40,671 bases of DNA from contig DCIC01000016.1 in the NCBI GenBank assembly GCA_002315825.1, positions 1-40,671 on the forward strand, given 5' to 3'. The position numbers were made by a program, and so were the translations under genes. Below the pieces are notes generated by a model that saw only the letters and a program-made list of their open reading frames with translations, was not told the DNA's origin and ran no database searches. This stretch comes from Bacteroidales bacterium UBA1736. GTDB lineage: Bacteria; Bacteroidota; Bacteroidia; Bacteroidales; UBA932. Shown piece by piece: positions 1 to 8,188 of the stretch (the stretch's first letter is position 1; each line of letters begins with the position of its first letter).

Positions 1-198
1 CTCTTGAGCGCCACTGTGGTTGCCCCTACCGGTATTGATGCTGACGCCTATGCGACATATTGTATGGTCATCGGCCTTGATGAGGCTAAAGCATTCATAC
101 TCAGCCGTGAGGATCTTGAAGCATATCTCATATATGATGTGGACGGGGAAATGTATGAGTGGAGTTCTCCCGGATTCAATCTTCTTAAAGAGAACTGA
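1..198 (+). CDS. FAD:protein FMN transferase (ApbE family), C-terminal end only
   Basis: The window opens inside this gene, so only about 65 C-terminal residues are visible, ending in TGA. The segment carries the ApbE C-terminal signature: a stretch like ATVVAPTGIDADAYAT, matching the conserved T-V-x-A-x-x-x-x-x-A-D-A-x-A-T block, then a G-L-D-E-A helix and a final S-P-G-F. In the family this region helps bind FAD and the metal ion. ApbE proteins transfer FMN onto a threonine of target proteins such as Rnf/Nqr subunits, usually in the periplasm as lipoproteins. The signal sequence and catalytic core lie upstream of the window. The 3' end overlaps the end of the convergent ComEC-like gene by 14 bases. 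Confidence 0.72.
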   Translation, partial: LLSATVVAPTGIDADAYATYCMVIGLDEAKAFILSREDLEAYLIYDVDGEMYEWSSPGFNLLKEN

Positions 199-1102
199 TA
201 GCCTTCAGTAGAAAAATCAGGATTTCTGCTGAATAGTCGCAGGCGTTTATCAGTGGCCCGCTATTTACACCGATACTCGATAGAAAAATTGTAAGGACTG
301 ACAGTGCCATCACAATGGAGGTAATCGGCAGAGCAATCAGGTTGGTGATAAGGAAGTATTTGGGAAAACTTCTGAAATAATACCAACAGAGCGGCCCCGT
401 GAATATCTGGCAAGATACAGTCACGCACATATTGTCCCAAATCCTTTTGAGCGCTCCCTTTCTTTGGCCTTCCGGGTAGAAACTTTGCAGGGGTTTTGCA
501 AATAATGTAATCCCAAGCAGTGCCGCATATGACAATTGGAATCCCACCGTTTTGAAAATTGAAGGATTGAGACTGCATTGGAGGATCAATGCGGACAGTA
601 ATGTCGAAAGAGGATTTGATTTCCTTTCCGGGAACATTATGCCACTTTCTCTTATAATGATGAAAAGCATCGCTCTGACGATGGAAGCTCCTCCACCAGT
701 CATTAATGTGTAGAATATACTGAAACTGCAGATGAGAAAGTATCTGAAGTATCTGACAATTTGATAGTTGCCGAAAATCGCGCTGGCCTTTCTGATTATC
801 AGGTAAATGAATCCCAGATGCAAGCCGGAAAGCGCCAGGACGTGAGATGCTCCGCTGTCTCTGAAATATGATTTCGTGGCCGAGGAAAGGCAAGTCTTAT
901 CCCCTGTCAGCAGGGCCTTTATCAAACCCGAGGTGTTTTCTCCTTGAAACGGAATAGAATCGATGGACATACATAGACGAATGAAAGCCTTGTGTGCCAA
1001 TCCACATAGGAAGTCTCGTATCAGGCAGTTGTATATCAGAGATATGGTTATCCCTGTCAAGAATACTCCCAATAGCGAAACATATTTTTCACGTCCCTTC
1101 AT
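185..1102 (-). CDS. ComEC/Rec2-type competence domain membrane protein (core only)
   Basis: About 305 residues, strongly hydrophobic, with the hallmark ComEC motif H-V-L-A-L-S-G-L-H-L-G followed by several transmembrane helices (PF03772-type competence domain). In the family this channel passes single-stranded DNA across the inner membrane during transformation. Full-length Bacteroidales ComEC proteins also have an N-terminal OB/DUF4131 region and a C-terminal metallo-beta-lactamase domain. Here the protein begins only about 60-70 residues before the motif and ends just after the helices, so both accessory parts are absent. I chose the ATG at 1102; an ATG at 1108 and a GTG at 1114 are in frame. 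A near-match promoter (TATTTTTC, minus strand, 1119-1126) sits just upstream. Whether it still moves DNA cannot be read from the sequence. Confidence 0.8.
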   Translation of the reverse strand: MKGREKYVSLLGVFLTGITISLIYNCLIRDFLCGLAHKAFIRLCMSIDSIPFQGENTSGLIKALLTGDKTCLSSATKSYFRDSGASHVLALSGLHLGFIYLIIRKASAIFGNYQIVRYFRYFLICSFSIFYTLMTGGGASIVRAMLFIIIRESGIMFPERKSNPLSTLLSALILQCSLNPSIFKTVGFQLSYAALLGITLFAKPLQSFYPEGQRKGALKRIWDNMCVTVSCQIFTGPLCWYYFRSFPKYFLITNLIALPITSIVMALSVLTIFLSSIGVNSGPLINACDYSAEILIFLLKAISSL

Positions 1103-1139
1103 AGTCATCAGCACAGATGGAAAAATACGGATAATTTCT

Positions 1140-1147
1140 TATATTTG
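1140..1147 (+). promoter_or_regulatory. Bacteroidetes -7 promoter element for ackA
   Basis: TATATTTG is a full match to TAnnTTTG. It lies 37 bases before the ackA ATG at 1185. The intervening leader is AT-rich, and I saw no convincing -33 TTTG at the right spacing. Confidence 0.6.
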
Positions 1148-1184
1148 CAGGATATAAACGTTTATTATTTAATAATTTGAAATA

Positions 1185-2393
1185 ATGATAATTCTTGTCA
1201 TCAATTGCGGCAGTTCGTCCATCAAGTATCAGGTGCTTGATATGAAGAACGATGATGATTACAGCCTTCTTGCCAAGGGAATAGTTGAAAAAATAGGTCT
1301 TGCTGACGGAAGTATAGCTCATACCCGTACAGGATATCCGAAAGTGATCAAAAAACAGTTCATTGAGGATCATAAAGTGGGTATGGAACTTGTCCTCAAT
1401 GAGTTGGTGGATTCTGAAAATGGTGTGCTCAAGTCATTTGAGGATATCAAGGCCGTAGGTCACAGAATAGTGCAAGGCGCGGATTTTTTCTCCGAAAGTG
1501 CTCTTGTGAATGAGGATGTGATTGCCAAGATTGATTATTGCAGCGATTTCGCACCTCTTCATAATCCGGCTAATATTCTCGGAATCCGCGCTATGCAAAA
1601 GGTTCTTCCGTCTGTACCTCAGGTGGCCGTGTTTGACACAGCATTCCATCAGACGATGCCCGATTATAACTATATGTATCCACTCCCATCCAGTTATTAC
1701 AAGAAATACAGGGTGCGTAAATATGGAGCACACGGTACCAGCCATCAATATGTTGCCGGAAAAGCAGCCGGAATCGCCGGAGTGGATATCAACAATTCGA
1801 AGATTATCACCTGCCATCTGGGTAATGGAAGTTCTGTGACTGCCGTTCTCAACGGAAAATGTTATGACACCTCGATGGGATTCACTCCTCTTGCAGGTAT
1901 GATTATGGGTACTCGTTGCGGAAGCATCGATCCCAACATTGTTACATACATTATGAAGAAAGAGCATCTTTCCGAGGACGAGATGACTGCAGTGATGAAC
2001 AGAAAGAGCGGTTTCCTCGGACTGACTGAGGTGTCCTCTGATGTACGCGAGCTTTGCGAAGCCGTTGAGAAAGGTGACCAGAGGGCAAAACTCGGACTCA
2101 AAGTGCTTGTTCAGGATGTTACCAAACTTATCGGTTCTTATGCCGCTGAGATGAATGGTGTGGATCTAATTGCATTCACTGCCGGTATCGCTGAAAACAA
2201 TCCCTGGCTCTTGGAACAAGTCTGTGCAAACTTGACCTTCCTCGGTCTGAAGTTTGACACTAAGACAAATAATGAGAAGGGTATTGACAAGGTGGTGACT
2301 ATGCCCGACTCTAAGGTAAAAGTTGCAATCGTTTCTACAAACGAGGAACTCGTGATTGCACGTGATACTATGCATCTTGTTTTTGGTAAATAA
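1185..2393 (+). CDS. ackA: Acetate kinase
   Basis: 402 residues, the usual AckA length. It interconverts acetate plus ATP with acetyl phosphate plus ADP in the cytoplasm, the last step of acetate fermentation. The N-terminus has the phosphate-binding N-C-G-S-S-S-I-K-Y motif. The catalytic Asp is in V-F-D-T-A-F-H-Q-T (D151) and the catalytic Arg in M-G-T-R-C-G-S (R244). The ASKHA-fold end has T-N-E-E. Butyrate kinases are shorter (about 355 residues) and lack this pattern, so acetate is the likelier substrate. A phosphotransacylase gene follows 14 bases downstream, giving a two-gene acyl-CoA to acyl-phosphate to ATP unit behind the TATATTTG promoter. Confidence 0.96.
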   Translation: MIILVINCGSSSIKYQVLDMKNDDDYSLLAKGIVEKIGLADGSIAHTRTGYPKVIKKQFIEDHKVGMELVLNELVDSENGVLKSFEDIKAVGHRIVQGADFFSESALVNEDVIAKIDYCSDFAPLHNPANILGIRAMQKVLPSVPQVAVFDTAFHQTMPDYNYMYPLPSSYYKKYRVRKYGAHGTSHQYVAGKAAGIAGVDINNSKIITCHLGNGSSVTAVLNGKCYDTSMGFTPLAGMIMGTRCGSIDPNIVTYIMKKEHLSEDEMTAVMNRKSGFLGLTEVSSDVRELCEAVEKGDQRAKLGLKVLVQDVTKLIGSYAAEMNGVDLIAFTAGIAENNPWLLEQVCANLTFLGLKFDTKTNNEKGIDKVVTMPDSKVKVAIVSTNEELVIARDTMHLVFGK

Positions 2394-2407
2394 TAAATGA
2401 CAATATT

Positions 2408-3319
2408 ATGATTACTACATTTTCAGAATTGTTTGCCGATCTTAAGGCAAAGGGTGTATGCAAGAGACTTGTAGGCGCCTGGGCAGTTGATGAACACTCT
2501 ATCGAGGCAATCAGCGCTGCTGTTGATATGGGATTTATCAGCGCCACTCTTGTAGGTGACGAAGCGATGATCAAAGATGTTTGCGCAAAGAACAATATTG
2601 ATCCCGCCAAATTTGAGATTGTACACAATCCGGTTGAGGTCAAGGCTGTAGCTCAAGCTGTTCAGATCGTTCACGATGGACAGGGAGACGTACTTATGAA
2701 GGGACTCTGCTCTACGGACAAATTCCTTCGTGCCGTCCTCAATAAGGAGACCGGTCTTCTCCCTGCAAAGGGACTTCTGAGCCACGTTGGTATCATCGAA
2801 AATCCTAACTATCCCAAGCTCATCTTTATGAGTGATATGGCAGTCGTTCCTCTTCCTGATTTCCGCCAGAAAGTCAAAATTTCCGGATTCCTTCTCGGTG
2901 TCGCAAGGAGTTTCGGAATAGATAAGCCGAAGATTGCGTTTGTGGCTGCATCAGAGCAGATGCTTGACTCAATGCCCGCTTGCATCGAGGGTGCAATGCT
3001 CTCAAAGATGGCTGATCGCGGACAGCTTGGAAGCTGCATAGGTGACGGTCCTCTTGCCCTTGATGTTGCTCTTGATCTCGAATCAGTTCAGATTAAAAAA
3101 CTTAAGAGTGAGGTTGCCGGCGATGCTGATTGTCTCCTCTTCCCTAACATTGAGTCTGCGAATGTATTCTGGAAGACAAATTCCAAGCTGGCAAGTAATG
3201 TCAAGCAGGCAGGTATGCTCGTAGGTACAACAGCGCCGTGTATCCTCGCAAGCAGGGCTGACAGTGTGGACACCAAACTCAACTCTATCGCTGAGGCTGT
3301 GATGTTTGTAAATAAATAG
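2408..3319 (+). CDS. Phosphate acetyl/butyryltransferase (Ptb-type)
   Basis: 303 residues, matching the short phosphate butyryltransferase branch of the PTA_PTB family rather than the long Pta. These enzymes swap CoA for phosphate on acyl-CoA. Recognisable parts are the Ptb-like N-terminus, the G-D-V-L-M-K-G-L-C-S-T segment near residue 95, and the C-terminal F-P-N-I-E-S-A-N block that closes on the active site. It directly follows ackA, so in vivo it probably makes acetyl phosphate, although butyryl- or propionyl-CoA use is possible. Bacteroidetes annotations often call it phosphate butyryltransferase. Its TAG stop lies inside a hairpin shared with the convergent gene. Confidence 0.85.
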   Translation: MITTFSELFADLKAKGVCKRLVGAWAVDEHSIEAISAAVDMGFISATLVGDEAMIKDVCAKNNIDPAKFEIVHNPVEVKAVAQAVQIVHDGQGDVLMKGLCSTDKFLRAVLNKETGLLPAKGLLSHVGIIENPNYPKLIFMSDMAVVPLPDFRQKVKISGFLLGVARSFGIDKPKIAFVAASEQMLDSMPACIEGAMLSKMADRGQLGSCIGDGPLALDVALDLESVQIKKLKSEVAGDADCLLFPNIESANVFWKTNSKLASNVKQAGMLVGTTAPCILASRADSVDTKLNSIAEAVMFVNK

Positions 3320-3332
3320 GGGACACCCTATT
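3315..3332. terminator. Short bidirectional hairpin between convergent genes
   Basis: A perfect 7-bp stem, AATAGGG and CCCTATT, closes a GACA tetraloop. The TAG stop of the plus-strand gene (3317-3319) lies in the left arm and the TAG stop of the minus-strand gene (3328-3330) in the right arm. The flanks are only modestly T-rich, so it is a weak intrinsic terminator at best. Confidence 0.45.
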
Positions 3333-4593
3333 CAAATAGATTCTGTTCGGGGAGTCCGTCTGCATAATATGCGCGGCACTCCTCGAACAGTTTTCCCATA
3401 TATGAGGATTGTCTTGCGCCTCTGAGCGTACTCGTATTTGCAATCATTATCCAGAATTCACCTCCGGGATAGTGCTTGATTATTGCGTTTGTCCCTGCAA
3501 ATGACCCGGTTCTGGTCCATTCGCCTTCATAGGTGACGTCATTCCATCCCAAACCGTATTCGTTTTTTTCTGTCTCTTTTGTCATTTCAAGGAAACTGTC
3601 CATTGAAATGATATCCTGAACTATCCCACCTCCGTCAATAGAAGAGACGAAACGGGCGAGTTCGGGTACTGATGCTGCCCAGGCGCCGGCTCCTGACAGA
3701 GTGGGGATATCATTCTCGCCATAACATCGGACGGCTTTTCTGCCACTGTTGTCAAACATATCGGCCGGGTCCTCGACAGCTTGGACCCAATAGTGAGTCT
3801 CGTTCTGGAGTCTGTCCTCAATGAAATTGCCGGCGATGTGAATATTATAACATCCTGCAGGGATGAGGACGTTCTTCTCCATCCAATCAGCATATTTCTC
3901 TCCGGTCTTTGCTTCAATAATCATTGAGAGAAGAAGAAACCCGAGATTGGAATAATGAGCCTCGGCTCCTGGTCTGACAGGAAGCCTGCCTTTGAGGGCT
4001 GTGCTGACGAGGATTTCCTGATCCGGGACTTCGGTCCAGCCGTACTTTATCATCTGTTCTCTGGTTGAGAATAGAGGGTCCCCTCCCCGGGTCGTGAATC
4101 CCGCTTCGTGCTTGAGAAGATCCTTGACTGTGATTTTGCAATAATTGGGGTCGGAAACTTCAAATCTGTACAGAATACCGTGCGGCCCCAGGACGGTGTC
4201 ATTCAAGGATAGCCTTCCACGATCCACGAGGACCATTATTCCCGCAGCGGTTATGAGTTTGGAAACAGATGCAAGACGGAACAGTACGTTTGCTTGCATC
4301 GGAGTATCTTCATCACTCTCACCGTATCCTTTGGCGTACAGCAGAGAATCGTTACGGACAATGGCAAGAGCAGCTCCGTGAATCTTGTTCTTGCTCAAAT
4401 AGGATGTGACGGCAGAATCCAGACTGAATGTGTCCCCAATCTCGGAACTTCGGTTGGTGATTATTTCATTCAGATCCTTTGGTATCGAGACCGACAGATC
4501 GGTGTCGTCGTATATGGCTTTTGTGCTGATGCAAGGCAACAGCAATATGATTGTCAGTATGATAGTCAGAAGGATAATCCAGTGTTTCCTCAT
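3328..4593 (-). CDS. Secreted serine hydrolase, beta-lactamase class C / penicillin-binding fold
   Basis: 421 residues with a hydrophobic N-terminus (about residues 5-22) acting as a signal peptide or membrane anchor. The class C beta-lactamase/DD-peptidase fold is shown by the S-x-x-K nucleophile motif S-V-S-K (S109, K112) and the Y-S-N motif (Y214-N216). This broad family includes DD-carboxypeptidases, D-aminopeptidases and esterases, and substrate cannot be assigned from motifs alone. The cell location should be the periplasm. It is the last gene of a six-gene operon and its ATG overlaps the upstream stop (ATGA), so translation is probably coupled. True beta-lactamase activity is less likely given the housekeeping context. 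Confidence 0.86.
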   Translation of the reverse strand: MRKHWIILLTIILTIILLLPCISTKAIYDDTDLSVSIPKDLNEIITNRSSEIGDTFSLDSAVTSYLSKNKIHGAALAIVRNDSLLYAKGYGESDEDTPMQANVLFRLASVSKLITAAGIMVLVDRGRLSLNDTVLGPHGILYRFEVSDPNYCKITVKDLLKHEAGFTTRGGDPLFSTREQMIKYGWTEVPDQEILVSTALKGRLPVRPGAEAHYSNLGFLLLSMIIEAKTGEKYADWMEKNVLIPAGCYNIHIAGNFIEDRLQNETHYWVQAVEDPADMFDNSGRKAVRCYGENDIPTLSGAGAWAASVPELARFVSSIDGGGIVQDIISMDSFLEMTKETEKNEYGLGWNDVTYEGEWTRTGSFAGTNAIIKHYPGGEFWIMIANTSTLRGARQSSYMGKLFEECRAYYADGLPEQNLFE

Positions 4594-5171
4594 TTGATAT
4601 AACCTCTCCTTTTCCCAAACTCAATTATCAAATCCGCCGTTCCATCAATTCCGAGAACAGACGTATCAAGACACAAATCGTAATTGGAAGCAAGCCCCCA
4701 ATTCCCAAAGGTAAAGAAATTGTAGTAAGATTCCCGCTCTTTATCCACCTTTTTTATGATTTCAACAGCCTCTTCTTCGGTTACAGACCTTCTTCTTGCA
4801 ATGAAGAACTTCCTCAATTCCAACGGGCAACTCAGGAAAACATCCAGACAATCCATATCTCTAAGGACATAATCAGATGCTCTGCCTACAAATATCGCGG
4901 ACTGCTTTTCGGCAATTTCTCGGATGACCTCACTTTGGATGTTGAAGATGGTCTCGTCGTTGATGAAACTGTCGCTGAAAAGGCTGAAGAAGCGTTTTTT
5001 CTCCTCTCTCCTTTCGAAAAGATCAGCTCTTATGCCACTTTTTCTGGCAGCTTCATTGATGATTTCGTAGTTGAATACGCTTATTCCCAGTTTGGCACTC
5101 AATGCTTCGGCAACTCTTCTTCCGCCACTTCCATACTGACGTCCGATATTGATAATCACTTTGTCTTCCAT
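4590..5171 (-). CDS. Cytidylate-kinase-like P-loop protein
   Basis: 193 residues of the cytidylate kinase-like family (AAK_26). The nucleotide loop is I-G-R-Q-Y-G-S-G-G-R-R near residue 10, followed by helices and the R-R-R-S-V-T-E-E-E lid region, then K-V-D-K-E-R. The loop G-x-x-Y-G-S-G-G differs from the G-P-x-G-x-G-K-S of true Cmk, so it may phosphorylate another small molecule. Homologues are common in Bacteroidetes and Firmicutes and often sit beside transporters, as here: the MATE gene ends 2 bases upstream. The substrate is unknown. Confidence 0.82.
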   Translation of the reverse strand: MEDKVIINIGRQYGSGGRRVAEALSAKLGISVFNYEIINEAARKSGIRADLFERREEKKRFFSLFSDSFINDETIFNIQSEVIREIAEKQSAIFVGRASDYVLRDMDCLDVFLSCPLELRKFFIARRRSVTEEEAVEIIKKVDKERESYYNFFTFGNWGLASNYDLCLDTSVLGIDGTADLIIEFGKRRGYIK

Positions 5172-5173
5172 AA

Positions 5174-6577
5174 TTATAGATAGCTGCCCAAGATAGCGGG
5201 ATCATCCCCATCCTTGAGTTTGTTGAACTTTCTGAATAGATACATTATCATTATAAAAGAAATGACCGATGACACAAAGTCCGCAATGGGGAAACTGATC
5301 CATACCCCTTTCTCTGCCATAAACTGGGGTAGAATGAACAGAAGGGGAACTAGAAACAGAAGCTGGCGGCTCAAGGACAGGAAAATGGATTTCTTGACCA
5401 TTCCCAAGCATTGGAAAAACACAGTGGTGGTCATTCCGAATCCGACTAGCCCGAATGAGGCATTCATTATTTTAATACCTCTGGTCGCTATTGATTTCAG
5501 TTCTTCATCGGATGTGAACAGACCGATGGCCGCTTCCGGGAATAGTTCGGATATCAAAAAACAGACAGTGGTGATAAGAAGTGTCCATTTTGTGGTCAGA
5601 ATGAATATCTCTTTGACACGTGAATATTGCCTTGCCCCATAATTATAACCGGCGATGGGTTGGAGACCTTGCGTGAATCCCATAACAATCATAATGAAAA
5701 GGAAGGTGAAGCGGTTGATGATACCGTAGGATCCGATAGAGAGGTCTCCGCCATATCGTCCCAATTGCTTATTGATGAAGATGGAAACAATGCAGGCGGC
5801 GCTATTCATAAGAAACGGTCCCATACCTATGCTCATAAATGATTTTGCCAGTCTGGGATTGATCTGGAACAGGGGCTTTGGGAAATGCAGGAAACTCTTC
5901 CCGTTAAAAAAGAACTTGAGAGTATAGCATAGGGCCATTAGCTGACATATCACCGTGGCCAGAGCTGCCCCTTGGATGCCCATTCCGAAGGTAAAGATAA
6001 ATATCGGGTCCAGAATGGCGTTTGAGCCAACGGTAAAGAGCGTAAGTCCCATTGCTGTCTTCGGATTGCCTGAGGCCCTGATTATCCCGTTGAAACCGAA
6101 ATAGAGATGTGTGATGACATTTCCTATGAGAATGATGGTCATATAGTCTTTCGCATACGGAAGCGTCAGGTCACTTGCTCCGAAGAAACGAAGGATGGGG
6201 CTCAGGAAGCACAATGATACAATTGTAAACAACAATCCTATGATTGTGTTGATGCTTAGAACGTTGCTCAAGATCCGGCTGGCTGTTTCATAGTTTTTCT
6301 GCCCGAGCATTACAGAAATCATCGTCATTGAACCTACGCCCACTAGTGTGCCAAGTGCAACGGACAGGTTCATCAGTGGAAAGGTGACTGCCAGTCCCGA
6401 GATTGCGGCTGCACCTACATCCTTGATGTGTCCGATGTAGATACTGTCAACCATATTGTATAAAGACGCAGCCGTCTGGGCGATTATTCCCGGGACGGCA
6501 TACATCTTTAAAAGTTTGCTTATTTTCAGGGATCCCAACTCGGTTGGGGCGAATGTGTCGGATGTGGTTCCTGCCAT
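5174..6577 (-). CDS. MATE family efflux transporter
   Basis: 467 residues with about 12 hydrophobic segments in two halves, the normal size and pattern of MATE exporters. The N-terminal half carries the family signature around P-G-I-I-A-Q-T-A-A-S-L-Y-N-M-V-D-S-I-Y-I-G and later G-L-Q-P-I-A-G-Y-N-Y-G-A, typical of DinF/NorM relatives. These inner-membrane proteins expel cationic drugs, dyes or metabolites in exchange for Na+ or H+. It follows the FKBP lipoprotein gene by 5 bases in the same operon. The cargo cannot be inferred. A second, separate MATE gene lies at 37559-38878. Confidence 0.93.
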   Translation of the reverse strand: MAGTTSDTFAPTELGSLKISKLLKMYAVPGIIAQTAASLYNMVDSIYIGHIKDVGAAAISGLAVTFPLMNLSVALGTLVGVGSMTMISVMLGQKNYETASRILSNVLSINTIIGLLFTIVSLCFLSPILRFFGASDLTLPYAKDYMTIILIGNVITHLYFGFNGIIRASGNPKTAMGLTLFTVGSNAILDPIFIFTFGMGIQGAALATVICQLMALCYTLKFFFNGKSFLHFPKPLFQINPRLAKSFMSIGMGPFLMNSAACIVSIFINKQLGRYGGDLSIGSYGIINRFTFLFIMIVMGFTQGLQPIAGYNYGARQYSRVKEIFILTTKWTLLITTVCFLISELFPEAAIGLFTSDEELKSIATRGIKIMNASFGLVGFGMTTTVFFQCLGMVKKSIFLSLSRQLLFLVPLLFILPQFMAEKGVWISFPIADFVSSVISFIMIMYLFRKFNKLKDGDDPAILGSYL

Positions 6578-6582
6578 TCTGA

Positions 6583-7632
6583 TTATTCCTCCTTCTTGCC
6601 CAAATATTCAATGTCAAAGCGCAGGGGAGAGTAGCCGGGGATACTTGTTCCGTTGCCGCTTTCTCCATATCCGAGAGTGGAGTCGAAAATGACGATTCCT
6701 TGCTCTCCTGTACGCATCTGGGAAAGAATATATGCGAAGCCTTCAATCATTGTTGATCCTTCGGAAGAATCCGATTCTCCTATCGTATAATCCGAATAGC
6801 TTTCAGATGTCCTTATTGCCACTTTTCCATAAGTTCTGGATGAGTTGTACAATCCGTTGATCTTGGACAAGTCTTTATCTGTGGTATCGAAAATCCTTCC
6901 GTTGAGCAGTCTTCCAGTGTAGTTGGCATAAACGGTGGTACCGGCATCAATGGCTGTCGTGTCGGTGGGCGGTACTGTCTGGATGTAATAAAGTCCCAGT
7001 ACCAGGGAGTCAACCTTTACAAGTTCTCGGGTCATATACCTTTCAATGGAGTCCACCTGATATTGAAAAATGTCGGAGATTGCATCAGTGACAGTCAAGT
7101 CATATATCATATGGGAACTTGTCTCGTTGTTGAAATAGCCTTCTGTCGTATCGTACCTTGAATATGACATCAGCCAACCCGGGACGACAAACTTGCGGTG
7201 ACCTCCCACTCTCATTGTGGAGATGGCCTCTTCGAGACCTACGGGAATCATATATGCCTCATATGTTGACGAGTAACCTCTGTTGCCGATAAGCGGGCCG
7301 TAGAAATAAGTGCTGTCATATGCTCCCAATTGTTGGTTTATCTTTACGGATGTACTCTCGGTGATTGACCCGTCCAGGGTGGTCGCCGTGTAAGTCATTG
7401 CAAAATAGGGATAAGTTGTCGGGTCCTCAAGATAGACCCCGCTTCCTGGGGTGTCTTCAAGGATGTAGCATCCCATCGAAGTCTGAACTGCTTCAGGGTG
7501 GTTCAGTGATATCCAGGCCTCAATCTGTTTCTTTGCCGCTACATTGCTATTGACACTCTCACTCTTGGCGCAGGAAAGAGCCAGAGTTGCAGTCAGGATG
7601 ATGCATGGAATTGCTGAAAATATTCTATTCAT
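6583..7632 (-). CDS. Lipoprotein with two FKBP-type domains, the first degenerate
   Basis: 349 residues. The N-terminus is a lipoprotein signal ending in L-S-C-A-K. Residues about 215-345 form an FKBP-type peptidyl-prolyl isomerase domain: V-Y-A-N-Y-T-G-R-L-L-N-G-R-I-F-D-T-T, M-I-E-G-F-x-x-x-L-x-x-M-R-T-G, L-G-Y-G-E and a final F-D-I-E-Y-L. The F-D pair and the tyrosines that line the FKBP pocket are present. Residues about 50-190 look like a diverged copy (Y-T-A-T-T-L-D-G, then L-E-E-A-I-S-T-M-R-V-G-G) without the F-D pocket pair. It probably helps fold outer-membrane or surface proteins. A one-base gap separates it from the upstream lipoprotein gene. Confidence 0.85.
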   Translation of the reverse strand: MNRIFSAIPCIILTATLALSCAKSESVNSNVAAKKQIEAWISLNHPEAVQTSMGCYILEDTPGSGVYLEDPTTYPYFAMTYTATTLDGSITESTSVKINQQLGAYDSTYFYGPLIGNRGYSSTYEAYMIPVGLEEAISTMRVGGHRKFVVPGWLMSYSRYDTTEGYFNNETSSHMIYDLTVTDAISDIFQYQVDSIERYMTRELVKVDSLVLGLYYIQTVPPTDTTAIDAGTTVYANYTGRLLNGRIFDTTDKDLSKINGLYNSSRTYGKVAIRTSESYSDYTIGESDSSEGSTMIEGFAYILSQMRTGEQGIVIFDSTLGYGESGNGTSIPGYSPLRFDIEYLGKKEE

Positions 7633-7633
7633 T

Positions 7634-8188
7634 TTACTGGTTGTTTTCTATATCTTGTATCCAAATATGATAGGCCATGGGTGCATATGCAGGAATCGTG
7701 CCTACGGAGATCCGGCCGTGCGCGTGTCTGCCCGAAAAGAGAATCAGGCATTCTTCCCCTCTCTTGACTCCAATAAGTCCCTCCCGCAGTCCTTCGACCA
7801 GACTGTTGTCCAGTGTCAGGGTGATGTTTTCATAGGATCTTCCTGTCAATTCCCATCCGGCCGCCGCAACTACCTCTGATGAATTCGTGGCTATTAGTCC
7901 GTCATTGGTGATGGATCCGCTGGAAAAATTGTAGGCGGCATACTTGATGGTGAGAGTCCCTGAACTTTGGAGCTGCTCGCCTTCGCCTTCTGTCAGGACC
8001 AGCCTCACTACACCATTGTTGTATTCAACCCTCATTTCCGGTTTCTCCTTCAGTTGGGCTGCAACAAAATTTTCTATGTTTGACTCCTGTCTGGCATATT
8101 TTGTCTGAATGTCCTCGGGCTGACAAGAAGAAGCCGCAAAGATTATTGACGATACCGCTATCAGCGGGATAAGACACTTGACTCTCAT
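7634..8188 (-). CDS. Small FKBP-like lipoprotein
   Basis: 184 residues with a lipoprotein signal (hydrophobic core, then A-S-S-C-Q). The C-terminal part L-V-E-G-L-R-E-G-L-I-G-V-K-R-G-E-E and the closing Y-H-I-W-I-Q-D-I-E strand resemble an FKBP domain. The conserved F-D and Y-G-E residues of active isomerases are replaced or missing. It may be a binding or scaffold relative of the neighbouring FKBP protein, or have lost isomerase activity. Its ATG overlaps the TAA of the DHH phosphoesterase gene (TAATG), which suggests coupled translation. Bacteroidales genomes commonly pair such lipoproteins with the DHH gene. Confidence 0.75.
   Translation of the reverse strand: MRVKCLIPLIAVSSIIFAASSCQPEDIQTKYARQESNIENFVAAQLKEKPEMRVEYNNGVVRLVLTEGEGEQLQSSGTLTIKYAAYNFSSGSITNDGLIATNSSEVVAAAGWELTGRSYENITLTLDNSLVEGLREGLIGVKRGEECLILFSGRHAHGRISVGTIPAYAPMAYHIWIQDIENNQ

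Noticed and set aside
1862..2101. Minus-strand reading frame inside ackA
   Set aside because: It is a shadow of the conserved acetate kinase coding sequence, with no recognisable domain or promoter.
3328..4593. Antibiotic-resistance beta-lactamase
   Set aside because: S-x-x-K and Y-S-N are shared by many peptidases and esterases, and the operon context is housekeeping, so a resistance call is not supported.
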